In this document: positions 18,080-26,776 of the stretch, one piece after another
Layout: the number at the start of each line of letters is the position of its first letter
Numbering within the stretch: position 1 is the stretch's first letter
From: JAWUWD01 sp034112085
GTDB lineage: Bacteria; Bacteroidota; Bacteroidia; Cytophagales; Cyclobacteriaceae
Direction of reading: 5' to 3'
Assembly: GCA_034112085.1 (NCBI GenBank)
Contig: JAWUWD010000077.1
Coordinates: forward strand, 1-49,206
Length of the DNA: 49,206 bases
The notes under the pieces: generated by a model
Database searches by the model: none
Seen by the model: only the letters and a program-made list of their open reading frames with translations
What the model was told of the DNA's origin: nothing
Made by a program: the position numbers and the translations under genes

Positions 18080-18784
18080 TTATCCCCCAATCAACTTACT
18101 CACCAAACTCTTATAGGTCTGCCCTATCGGAATTTCATGATCCTCGATCATGATGCGGTTGCCTTCGATCAAGTTGATCTTATTAAGCGATATGATGAAT
18201 GACTTATGCACACGCATGAAGTTATTAATTGGTAGCATCGCTTCATAGTCCGAGATCTTTTCATGACTGATGATCATTTCATCTTTCAGATACAACTTGG
18301 TATAGTTGCCATAGGCCTCAATGTAGAGGATGCCATCTACTTTGATTTGGTGATACTTCTTATCGCCTTTGATGAAAAAACTCTCTGTTGAATTAGAGGA
18401 AGTAACTGCTTGAGGTTGTGCAGTATTTGTAATCTGTGGGCCGATGGCTTTGTTAATCGCCTTTACCATCCGTTCGAAGCTGAAGGGTTTCAGTAAATAG
18501 TCTGCGACATTGAGTTCATAGCCCTCCAATGCAAATTCTTTGTAGGCAGTCGTTACAATCACTTTGGGAGGATTGGTCAATGTTCTTAGAAAATCAAATC
18601 CTTTGAGCTTGGGCATGTTAAGGTCGAGGAACATGATGTCTACGGTGTCCTTATTCAAATATTGCATGGCTTCGAGGGCATTATAACAGTTTTGCTTGAG
18701 CTCAAGATGTGGTAGCATACTGCAAAATTCCTCAATCAGTTCATGAGCCAAGGGCTCATCATCCACAATAATATATCTAATCAT
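18080..18784 (-). CDS. LytTR-family response regulator
   Basis: 234 residues: receiver domain (about 1-120) with acidic pocket VDDE (D8, D9), phospho-acceptor Asp in MFLDLNMP (D54), and conserved TTAYKEFAL with Thr/Lys. A linker rich in Gln/Thr/Ser follows, then a LytTR DNA-binding domain (about 135-234: GILYIEAYGNYTKLYL, FMRVHKSFIISLNKIN, IPIGQTYK). It binds direct repeats of about 9 bp spaced two helical turns apart. Its start overlaps the end of the kinase gene by four bases, so the two form one two-component operon. Two decayed fragments of a paralogue lie nearby (17447-17560 and 29627-29880). Targets are not proven; the adjacent ABC transporter genes are natural candidates. Confidence 0.95.
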   Translation of the reverse strand: MIRYIIVDDEPLAHELIEEFCSMLPHLELKQNCYNALEAMQYLNKDTVDIMFLDLNMPKLKGFDFLRTLTNPPKVIVTTAYKEFALEGYELNVADYLLKPFSFERMVKAINKAIGPQITNTAQPQAVTSSNSTESFFIKGDKKYHQIKVDGILYIEAYGNYTKLYLKDEMIISHEKISDYEAMLPINNFMRVHKSFIISLNKINLIEGNRIMIEDHEIPIGQTYKSLVSKLIGG

Positions 18785-19911
18785 AAATCGATAGATAAAG
18801 TTAGTTTGAACACATTGTTTTCCTCCACGATACTAAGTTCATGATTTTTTGGATAGGTTAGTGCCAATCTCTGCTTCAAATTTTCCAATCCTATGCCTTT
18901 TTCCTCTCCTATTTCATTAGGATCAAAGTTGTTCTCTATCGTGAATCGAATGGTCTTATCATCACTGTGTAAGCTCATTTTAATGTAAGCATTGTCCGAC
19001 AAAGTTTCCACACCATGTTTGATGGCATTCTCTAAAGGCACTATAAACATCAACGGTGCAATTTGCTGACTTTGATTTATTTCGTGGTCAAACTGGATAT
19101 CAACAGTCTTACGATACCTGATCTTGTGTAAGTCTATATAATTTTTCAGATACTCGACTTCATCAGCGAGCGATACTAATTCCTTTTTCCCTTCATATAT
19201 GGTGTATCGCATCATCTCAGAAAGCTTCAGGACGACTTTAGGTGCTTCTTCAGATTGCTTCACTGTAAGCGAATACAGGTTGTTCAACGTATTGAAAAAG
19301 AAATGCGGGTTTATCTGTGTTTTGAGCAAGTCGAGCTCTGCTTTCGCTTTGCCATCCTTCAATGACTTTAGCCATTTCCATTGTTCATATATCCATAGAA
19401 GTAACCCCATAATTAAAGGAGCTGGGAATAAGAAGAATAAGAGGTGTACATCGTCCTTAATTTTCTTATAGGCTTCAATATCACCTGAAAACAAACGAAT
19501 ATATATAAAAAAGAGCAAGAGAGTACAGTAGATTATTACGATTAATTTCCAGTATTTAATAATAAAAGAGGGACTTAATATATACACGAATCCAATCATT
19601 AAGAATGTGAATAGTATATATGTAATGGGGTTGTCCGGAATGTACAAGGATTGGTCAATAACCATAGATGTGAAAAATAAAAAGATCAAGGCTACTACTC
19701 TAATAGCAGTTTTCTTATTCTTATTTATGTGTGTAAAGTAGTGGATTGGTAGTGAGAACATTACTGACCAAAAGGTGAAGTAAGCGATATTCTCTAACCA
19801 CAAGCTCCCTTTTATGGCCAAAAATCCAGCGTATTCAAGTACCACTCGAAGAATGAGGGTTATTACGATACCGATTCCAAATGCTTTGTACTTTTTCAAA
19901 AAACTAATCAT
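18781..19911 (-). CDS. LytS/YehU-type sensor histidine kinase
   Basis: 376 residues. The N-terminal half has about five hydrophobic segments (10-175). It is followed by a His_kinase (PF06580-type) domain with phospho-acceptor His in KTQINPHFFFNTLNNLY (H203), and a C-terminal HATPase with N-box FIVPLENAIKHG and G-box KGIGLENLKQRL. It senses an unknown signal at the inner membrane and phosphorylates the co-encoded LytTR regulator. The start of the regulator gene lies within its last codons (ATGA overlap). It is divergent from the ABC transporter operon; the 205-nt shared upstream region should hold both promoters. Confidence 0.95.
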   Translation of the reverse strand: MISFLKKYKAFGIGIVITLILRVVLEYAGFLAIKGSLWLENIAYFTFWSVMFSLPIHYFTHINKNKKTAIRVVALIFLFFTSMVIDQSLYIPDNPITYILFTFLMIGFVYILSPSFIIKYWKLIVIIYCTLLLFFIYIRLFSGDIEAYKKIKDDVHLLFFLFPAPLIMGLLLWIYEQWKWLKSLKDGKAKAELDLLKTQINPHFFFNTLNNLYSLTVKQSEEAPKVVLKLSEMMRYTIYEGKKELVSLADEVEYLKNYIDLHKIRYRKTVDIQFDHEINQSQQIAPLMFIVPLENAIKHGVETLSDNAYIKMSLHSDDKTIRFTIENNFDPNEIGEEKGIGLENLKQRLALTYPKNHELSIVEENNVFKLTLSIDL

Positions 19912-20116
19912 ACCTCAAAATTACTGCTATCTGATCATTGACAAAATATTACTGACCAACAGGTCATAAATCCACATGAACTCTTTGATTTTCAACCTCA
20001 ACATGACTTGACCTTTCCCAGCTATTATATGACTGAATAATCTGAGTGTACATCACACTTATTATAAAGAACAAAACCGTGTGTTTAGGTTTACTTCAAA
20101 TAAACTCAAAAATGCG

Positions 20117-21007
20117 ATGAATACACTCACGATTAAGAATCTATCCAAGACCTACCCTAATGGTGTAAAGGCACTCAATGACATCTCTCTAACCATCAGC
20201 AATGGCATGTTTGGTCTACTCGGCTCCAACGGTGCCGGCAAGTCTTCACTCATGCGTACGATTGCTTCCCTACAATCTCCCAGCGAAGGATCAATTACTT
20301 TCAATGGTACGGACATCATTGCACACCCACAAGAGATTCGTCAGCAGTTGGGCTATCTTCCTCAAGAGTTCGGGGTGTATCCAAAAATCTCCGCAGAGCG
20401 TCTACTCGATCACCTAGCAGTACTCAAAGGCATTGTCAACAAGGCTGATCGAAAAGAACAAGTAACTGCGCTCTTGCAACAAGTCAATCTTTATCAGCAT
20501 AGAAAAAAAGCAGTATATACATTCTCTGGAGGTATGCGTCAGCGATTCGGAATCGCCCAAGCATTGCTCGCCAATCCACAGCTCATCATCGTGGATGAAC
20601 CTACTGCTGGTCTCGATCCGGAAGAAAGAAACAGATTCCTCAATCTGTTGAGTGAAATCGGAGAGAACGTGATAGTGATCCTTTCCACACATATTGTAGA
20701 AGATGTACGCGACTTATGCAAAAACATGGCAATCCTTTCGCAAGGCAATATAGTTACTGAAGGCAACCCGATTGAGCTAGTCAAAACGCTCAATGGCAAG
20801 TTGTGGAGCAAAATGATCAAAAAAGAAGACCTTGAAGCCAACAAAAAGGCATTCAGTGTCATCTCGTCTAAACTGGTCTCTGGAGAAACTCAAATACGAG
20901 TCATGGCTGATGCACAACCGGAGCAAGGGTTTGACCTAATCCAACCCAACTTGGAAGACCTCTACTTCGCCACTTTATTCAATCAACAATCACTTAAATC
21001 TGCTTAA
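20117..21007 (+). CDS. ABC transporter ATP-binding protein
   Basis: I start at MNTLTIKNLSKTYPNG, the usual beginning of the fold; the frame is open twelve codons further up (20081) but those residues do not fit. 296 residues: Walker A LLGSNGAGKSSL (about 34-45), Q-loop GYLPQEFG, signature FSGGMRQRFGIAQALL, Walker B LIIVDEPTAGLD, H-loop LSTHIVED, then a C-terminal extension of about 80 residues as in ABC-2 export ATPases. It powers the permease encoded 1 nt downstream. Together they form an exporter or membrane-remodelling complex of unknown substrate. Confidence 0.95.
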   Translation: MNTLTIKNLSKTYPNGVKALNDISLTISNGMFGLLGSNGAGKSSLMRTIASLQSPSEGSITFNGTDIIAHPQEIRQQLGYLPQEFGVYPKISAERLLDHLAVLKGIVNKADRKEQVTALLQQVNLYQHRKKAVYTFSGGMRQRFGIAQALLANPQLIIVDEPTAGLDPEERNRFLNLLSEIGENVIVILSTHIVEDVRDLCKNMAILSQGNIVTEGNPIELVKTLNGKLWSKMIKKEDLEANKKAFSVISSKLVSGETQIRVMADAQPEQGFDLIQPNLEDLYFATLFNQQSLKSA

Positions 21008-21008
21008 T

Positions 21009-24000
21009 ATGTTTAGTCAATTAATAAGATTCGAAGCATTCTATCAACTCAAGCAGCGCGCATTCCCACTATTCGCGTTGCTGTTCACGTTCTTTGGATA
21101 TATAGTTGGTTCCAATGGATTTGCACCAACCAATGTCAATTTCAACGCAGGTTATCAGATCCATAACTTCATGGGGCTTTTCTCACTAGCAAGTGTCTTC
21201 ATCATCATGTTCTTTGTGATCAGCGCTGTTCTCAGGGATGGTCAACACAAAATGGATAATATCATTTACAGTACTTCTATTCGAAAATCGCAATTCTTTT
21301 GGAGTCGATTCGTTGGGGTATTAATATTTAGCATATTGGCGTTCACACCTTTCATTATAGGCATGATACTTGGGCATGCTATTACGCCTCTAGACCCGGA
21401 GAGAATGGCTTCTTTTAACCTGATGGCCTATATTTCTCCATGGTTGTTCACGGCCTTACCCAATATTTTCATTTGTGCTACGATAATATTCTCAGTGAGC
21501 GTTTTGTCAAAGAGCAATTTGGCAACTTACGCAAGTGCGGTATTCATTTACATGTTCTACATTGTCTGTTCTATATTCTTGAACTCACCATTGATAGCGC
21601 AGTCTGTCCCTGCTTCTCCTGAAGCTATGGCGATTGCGGCACTGGCTGACCCTTTTGGCTTATCAGCTTTCTTCGAGCAGACACTGGCGTGGACGCCATT
21701 TCAAAAGAATACCCAATTGGTTTCTTTCTCTGGGCTATTTATGTGGAATAGAATATTGTGGATGGGCGTTTCAGCACTTATACTGTTGGTCGCTTATCGC
21801 GTGTTTTCCTTCAGACAACTGAATCAGAAAATAAAGAAAACCAAAGAGGTTATTGAAAGTAAGGCGACACCAGTCTCTTATAAAACAATAAAGCCCTCAA
21901 CAGCCTTAAAGTCTGATCTAGCATCGCTGCTTTCGCTTCTCAAACTAGAACTCAACGGAGTGATGAAGAGCCTGCCATTCGTCACAGTTAACCTCATTTG
22001 GGTAGCAATTTCTATCGCTGAAATTTATGCGCGAATTTTTAAAGGAGGAGAATATTCTGACACACTTTATCCTCTTACGAACTTCATCATCATCAACATT
22101 CTTGACCCAATGAGACTATTGGGGTTTGTGCTGATAATTTTTTACAGCGGGGAATTGGTATGGCGTGAGCGATCCCTCAACTTCAATGGAATCATAGACG
22201 CCACTCCCGTGTCAAACTGGGCACTTTTCGTCTCGAAACTAATGGCTCTTTTACTACTGCCAGCATTTCTCATTGGCTCAGGAATCATCATGGGCATAGG
22301 TTCCCAAGTAGTCACAGGTTTCTTTGAAATAGACTTGAGTCAGTACCTATCCATGTTTTATTTCAATGGCCTACAATTATTTCTATTCTCCGTATTAGCA
22401 GTGTTTATCCAAAGCCTCGTGCGCAACAAGTATCTGGGCATGGGCATCACTGGAGTAATCATTCTAGCCAGCTTTCTTTCTCCGCAAATTGGGATTGAGC
22501 ATTCCCTATTGAGATTTGGTTTTCTTCCAGATGTGAGCTTCAGCAATATGATAGGATACTCAGCTGATTCACTAGAATTCTTTCATCTCGCTATATATTG
22601 GATAGGACTCACTGGACTGATGACTTTGGTCTCTTTTAAACTATGGCAAAGAGGAATCGGTCAACATTTCCAACTACAAATAAGGTCTTTGCTCACGAAT
22701 TGGAAAATGTGGGAAAGAATAGTACTTGCTTCTTTTCTGATGATATTTATCGGAGGTGGCACAACAGTGTACTACCATATGCATGTGACGAATGAATACA
22801 TCACCGGAGCTGATTTTCTTGATGTAAGAGAAGCTTATGAGCGAAAATTCAAGCAATATGAAGCATTACCTAGATTGTATTTGCTAGACGTGAAAACGAC
22901 TGTCGATCTCTATCCTGAAGAGAGTGGCTACGATATCAAAGCTGATTATGTATTAGTCAATAATGAAGATTATGCAATAACAGAGTTATTCATTACTGCG
23001 CGAGTTCCTTTAAATAAAGTTTCTCTTGAAAATGCTGAACTGGTTGAGCAATTTCCCGAGTATGACAGTTATTTATTCAAATTCAATAAGCCAGTTGAGC
23101 CTAACCAATCCGTCAAGTTCAACTATGAAATAAACTACAAAGTGACTGGTTATAAATTCGATCAAGAGATCGTCAAAAATGGCACCTACCTCTCCCATAG
23201 AAGCTTCGAACCCTCTTTAAGCTATAGATCTGGCATGGAGATTCCTAACAATTTTGAAAGGGAGAAAAGAGGCCTTCCAATAAAAGAGACTGAAGACGTC
23301 AATGGCGAACCATTAGCATTGGCAGATATCAAAGCTGGACGCGTGAATTACGAAACGGTGGTCTCTACATCAGGAGATGAGATAGCACTCAGTAGCGGAA
23401 ACTTGCTTAAAGAATGGAAGCAAGATGGAAGAAACTACTTTCATTACAAGGCAGATCAAAAAATCATGCCAACTGTTGGCTACTTATCTTCTGGCTATGA
23501 TGTGCAAAAGGAAGATCACAATGGAGTGGGTATAGAACAATACTACTACCCTGGTCATGATTACAACATTGACTCTATTGCATCTAGTACAGCGGCTACC
23601 TTAGATTATTGTATTCAGAATTTCGGGGCTTTTCCTTTTGATCAAATCAGGATTGTCGAAATACCAAATCATTGGCCTTTTGGAGGGTTTGCTCATTCCG
23701 GTTTGATTGGCATGGTAGAAGACAGATTGTATTTGACAGATCTTCGAAACCCAAATAAATTTAATTTAGTAGCAAAACGTACGATTCACGAAGTGGCTCA
23801 TCAATGGTGGGGACATGTTCTTGCGCCTAAAGTCGTGTCGGGCGGTTCCATGTTCATTGAAGGATTGACCAAGTACACCGAAGCGGTCATCATGGATAAA
23901 ATCTATGGCAAAAGAGCCATCTATCAACTGAGCGAATCTGCGAATAGAAGATATTTTACAGGTAGGGCATGGTCCGCCACAATAGAGCCTCCCCTTTACC

Positions 24001-24566
24001 AAGTTTTTGGGCAAGGCTATCTCTCTTATGGCAAAAACTACTCTGTGATGATTGCCTTGAGAGATCTGATTGGAGAAGACACTTTGAATCTGGTACTCCG
24101 TACCATCGCTGATCGCTACAGAGATGATATACAATTCAGTGCTACTTCACTTGAGTTTTTAGAGGAACTTTACAAAGTGTCTCCACAAGAACATCATGTA
24201 TTGATAGACGATTGGATAAAGCGAGTAATTACCTATGACTTGTCTGTAGAAGATGTTTCTCATCGTGAACTGGACAATGGCAAATTCGAACTAACCATGA
24301 CAGTGAATGCCAAGCGTTTCGAAATGCAAGAGAGTGGTGAAACCACTCCAATTGGAATCAACGAGCCAATACAAATTGGATTGTTCGAAAAGCACCCAAG
24401 CTTGATAGGCAAGGATGGGGGAACGATATATCTCCAGCCTCATCAAATCAGTGAGGATGGTCAGGAAGTCAAAGTGATCGTTGATGAATTACCTAACTAT
24501 GTTTCTATTGACCCTTATGGGACAAGAGTAGACGAGAATATGTATGATAATGTGAAGATGTTATAA
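21009..24566 (+). CDS. ABC-2-type permease fused to an M1-family metallopeptidase
   Basis: 1185 residues. Residues 1-590 hold two sets of about six transmembrane helices separated by a cytosolic loop (about 270-320), i.e. a duplicated ABC-2 permease. The C-terminal half (about 600-1185) is an M1 aminopeptidase-like domain outside the membrane, with zinc motif HEVAHQWWGH (H927, E928, H931) and the third zinc ligand in FIEGLTKY (E951). The usual GAMEN exopeptidase motif is replaced by FGGFAHSG, as far as I recall a trait of this fused family. Such fusions are widespread in Bacteroidota. The peptidase may process what the transporter moves or act on envelope peptides. It starts 1 nt after the ATPase gene (operon), and a strong terminator follows. 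Confidence 0.93.
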   Translation: MFSQLIRFEAFYQLKQRAFPLFALLFTFFGYIVGSNGFAPTNVNFNAGYQIHNFMGLFSLASVFIIMFFVISAVLRDGQHKMDNIIYSTSIRKSQFFWSRFVGVLIFSILAFTPFIIGMILGHAITPLDPERMASFNLMAYISPWLFTALPNIFICATIIFSVSVLSKSNLATYASAVFIYMFYIVCSIFLNSPLIAQSVPASPEAMAIAALADPFGLSAFFEQTLAWTPFQKNTQLVSFSGLFMWNRILWMGVSALILLVAYRVFSFRQLNQKIKKTKEVIESKATPVSYKTIKPSTALKSDLASLLSLLKLELNGVMKSLPFVTVNLIWVAISIAEIYARIFKGGEYSDTLYPLTNFIIINILDPMRLLGFVLIIFYSGELVWRERSLNFNGIIDATPVSNWALFVSKLMALLLLPAFLIGSGIIMGIGSQVVTGFFEIDLSQYLSMFYFNGLQLFLFSVLAVFIQSLVRNKYLGMGITGVIILASFLSPQIGIEHSLLRFGFLPDVSFSNMIGYSADSLEFFHLAIYWIGLTGLMTLVSFKLWQRGIGQHFQLQIRSLLTNWKMWERIVLASFLMIFIGGGTTVYYHMHVTNEYITGADFLDVREAYERKFKQYEALPRLYLLDVKTTVDLYPEESGYDIKADYVLVNNEDYAITELFITARVPLNKVSLENAELVEQFPEYDSYLFKFNKPVEPNQSVKFNYEINYKVTGYKFDQEIVKNGTYLSHRSFEPSLSYRSGMEIPNNFEREKRGLPIKETEDVNGEPLALADIKAGRVNYETVVSTSGDEIALSSGNLLKEWKQDGRNYFHYKADQKIMPTVGYLSSGYDVQKEDHNGVGIEQYYYPGHDYNIDSIASSTAATLDYCIQNFGAFPFDQIRIVEIPNHWPFGGFAHSGLIGMVEDRLYLTDLRNPNKFNLVAKRTIHEVAHQWWGHVLAPKVVSGGSMFIEGLTKYTEAVIMDKIYGKRAIYQLSESANRRYFTGRAWSATIEPPLYQVFGQGYLSYGKNYSVMIALRDLIGEDTLNLVLRTIADRYRDDIQFSATSLEFLEELYKVSPQEHHVLIDDWIKRVITYDLSVEDVSHRELDNGKFELTMTVNAKRFEMQESGETTPIGINEPIQIGLFEKHPSLIGKDGGTIYLQPHQISEDGQEVKVIVDELPNYVSIDPYGTRVDENMYDNVKML

Positions 24567-24577
24567 ACCATAAAATT

Positions 24578-24629
24578 AATCCCCGAAAGCACGTTTGAGT
24601 CTTTCAAATATGCTTTCGGGGATTTTATC
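24578..24629 (+). terminator. Terminator of the ABC/M1 operon
   Basis: AATCCCCGAAAGCA (24578-24591) pairs with TGCTTTCGGGGATT (24611-24624): 14 bp with a 19-nt loop. A-rich and T-rich flanks make it likely to work in both directions. Confidence 0.85.
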
Positions 24630-24740
24630 CATCTAAACCAAAAGGATATGTAAGTTAATGAAGTGTTAACACGGTCGTATTCACAACTTGCAGAGACATG
24701 GAACGTACCTATGCTTTCATAAAATATTTAATCCTACATC

Positions 24741-25958
24741 ATGCGAATAGTCCTTATTTCATTCTTGTTTCTTTTTGCCAATACACTTAGCTACTCTCAA
24801 GCTAGTCACAGCAACAATGTAGTCGGTGAAAACTACACCCTTCAATCTGATGTTTTGAATGAAGAAAGAGATATTCAGGTCTATCTTCCACCAAGTTATG
24901 GTGAAGACAAAGACAAATCATATCCTGTTCTTTATTTACTTGATGGGCAAGAATATTTTATGGCTGGAGTTGCCTATCAACACATGCTTATGTTTCGTGA
25001 CAAAACTCCCGAATTCATTGTTATAGGAGTCAATACAGAGAGAAGAAAGCGAAGAACATTATTCTATGAAAAGTCCGTTACATTTATCGGGTTCTTAGAA
25101 AAGGAACTAATCCCATTTGTTGATGAACATTTTAGAACAATGAAGTCAGACGAACGCATTTTCTTTGGATGGGAGATGGCAGCTGGATTAGGATTGGAAA
25201 TATTAGGGGAACATTCTGACCTCTTTAGTGCCTACTTACTAGCAAGTCCTACGCACGCAAATAGAAGAATGGAAGCACTCAATAAATTGAACCTCTCAGG
25301 AGACCAAAGTAAGTTTCTGTTGATAACTGCTGGGCTCGAAGAGGGCTGGATCCTCAATGATAGCTCGTTTAACACTGAGATCAATAATTTAGTAGGAGTT
25401 GACAGTCGGGTAAGTGTTTTGGAAAGAGAAGATCATTATACGACTCCATTAAAAACTATTCATGAAGGATTAAGCGACTATTTCCATAATTACAAACCAA
25501 TACGCTACTATACACTCAAAGAATATGATAACTTTGGTGGGCTAGAGGCATTGAAAAAATACTATTTAGGGCGAGGAAAACGCTTTAGACTTTCAACTGA
25601 CATCCATGAAGATACCAAACACTTTTTAATTCTAAATGCTCAAAAAGAAGACAATTTTATTCGATTCGAAGAATATGTCAAAGAATTTGATGGGTACTTA
25701 GAATCCTTCACATGGGATGTTTGGTTCAATAGATATGGGCAATACTATCTGCAACATGACGAGTTGGACAAAGCTATTGCTATGTTCCAGGATGGTTTGG
25801 TCAAACTTCCTAAGTCAGCACTCTTATATAGTGGGCTTGGTGATGTTCAAGCTGCCAAAGGCAAAAAGAAGAAAGCACTAGAATTTTATAAAAAAGCTTT
25901 AACTCTTGACCCACACCTAGAATCCCTTTCAGAAAAAATTGAGTCGTTGAGCAAATAA
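24741..25958 (+). CDS. Secreted esterase-fold protein with TPR tail, nucleophile Ser replaced by Glu
   Basis: 405 residues. The signal peptide (MRIVLISFLFLFANTLSYSQ) is followed by an esterase-D/enterochelin-esterase-type alpha/beta hydrolase domain (about 25-255: RDIQVYLPPSYG, YPVLYLLDGQ, FIVIGVNTERRKR). The C-terminal region has TPR repeats (about 335-400: KAIAMFQDGLVKLPKSALLY, ALEFYKKALTLDP). In this family the elbow is normally GxSxG; here residues 143-149 read GWEMAAG, so the position of Ser is Glu145 (codon gag at 25173). The likely catalytic His region (REDHYTTPLKTIHEG) remains. This suggests a non-hydrolytic or mechanistically altered protein, unless another residue serves. It has its own leader after the preceding terminator. 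Physiological role unknown. Confidence 0.85.
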   Translation: MRIVLISFLFLFANTLSYSQASHSNNVVGENYTLQSDVLNEERDIQVYLPPSYGEDKDKSYPVLYLLDGQEYFMAGVAYQHMLMFRDKTPEFIVIGVNTERRKRRTLFYEKSVTFIGFLEKELIPFVDEHFRTMKSDERIFFGWEMAAGLGLEILGEHSDLFSAYLLASPTHANRRMEALNKLNLSGDQSKFLLITAGLEEGWILNDSSFNTEINNLVGVDSRVSVLEREDHYTTPLKTIHEGLSDYFHNYKPIRYYTLKEYDNFGGLEALKKYYLGRGKRFRLSTDIHEDTKHFLILNAQKEDNFIRFEEYVKEFDGYLESFTWDVWFNRYGQYYLQHDELDKAIAMFQDGLVKLPKSALLYSGLGDVQAAKGKKKKALEFYKKALTLDPHLESLSEKIESLSK

Positions 25959-26403
25959 TAATCTCTGTCTTTGCATTCCACTTTTACTTAAAAAGAAATC
26001 TCTGTCTAAAACATTTTATACAATGGGTAATTCAGAATGTACACTTTGTAATTATTAGGGGAATTGCTAAAACGCGCGATTACTTATATTTGAAGTCGAT
26101 TTATACCCAATTATCATATATGAGTATTCAAATTGGAATGTACATCTATTGACGATTCAACAGAGATTTATCACACTTTCAATCACTTTATGCAAGGTTA
26201 TTTTTGGCTAGAATGAGTTGGGGTTGTATTTGGAGGTGCATTATATATCCATATGCAGCGTAAACACAATTACTCATGTACATTCTGATTTTCGAACCTG
26301 CACATTCCGATTTTGCGATTACAATTACCTCTAAAACTCCTACTACTTTTATTCGTATTTTTTATTTAATCTGAAAAGTAGAAACAAATAAAATTCCCTC
26401 CCG
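25959..26403 (+). promoter_or_regulatory. Long regulatory intergenic region with a repeated GAATGTACA-like motif
   Basis: No gene is visible in this stretch of nearly 450 nt. It contains four copies of a motif near (A/T)TCxGAATGTrCA: plus strand at 26031-26043 and 26133-26144, minus strand at 26277-26290 and 26299-26312. The last two are direct repeats with a 22-bp period. A related site (CTGAGTGTACATC) lies at 20042-20054, before the ABC ATPase gene. A shared regulator is inferred. Confidence 0.5.
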
Positions 26404-26423
26404 TATATTTGTATCGAACGTTC
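26404..26423 (+). promoter_or_regulatory. -7 box and palindromic operator of the first padR-permease unit
   Basis: TATATTTG (26404-26411) is an exact TAnnTTTG -7 box. The palindrome CGAACGTTCG (26415-26424) sits where transcription should begin. The same layout recurs before the second PadR gene (31106-31125), and about 85 nt of upstream sequence is conserved between the two, so autorepression by PadR is likely. Confidence 0.6.
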
Positions 26424-26449
26424 GTAAATAAATTTTTAACAATAAACAG

Positions 26450-26776
26450 ATGAAGGGATATCTGGGAGAATTTGAAGAGTTGGTGTTACTGACTATTTCA
26501 ATGCTTGGTGATGCCGCATATGGTGTAGCGATCAAAGATGCACTTGAACAAAGGGCTAACAGAAGAATAACTGTTGGATCTCTGCACTCGACCATTACAA
26601 GACTCGAAGACAAAGGCATGCTTACTGCCACTATGGGCGAAGCAACGGCTGTAAGAGGTGGGCGTAAAAAACGGTATTTCCAGCTTACCGGTGATGCTAA
26701 GCAAGTACTTCAACAAGTGAAAGCACTTCGCGATGACTTGTGGAGTGCCTCTGAGTTGGGCTTTGAGCGATCATGA
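26450..26776 (+). CDS. PadR-family transcriptional regulator (copy 1)
   Basis: 108 residues, one winged-helix domain of the short PadR type: LGEFEELVLLTISMLGDAAY (about 4-23), AYGVAIKDALEQR, TVGSLHSTITRLEDKGMLTA (recognition helix), RGGRKKRYFQLT (wing). It binds DNA as a dimer and is released by a ligand; the ligand is unknown. The stop overlaps the permease start (ATGA), so the regulator and transporter are translationally coupled. It differs from copy 2 (31152-31478) at only about four residues, while the DNA differs at many synonymous sites, so the protein sequence is under strong constraint. Confidence 0.95.
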   Translation: MKGYLGEFEELVLLTISMLGDAAYGVAIKDALEQRANRRITVGSLHSTITRLEDKGMLTATMGEATAVRGGRKKRYFQLTGDAKQVLQQVKALRDDLWSASELGFERS

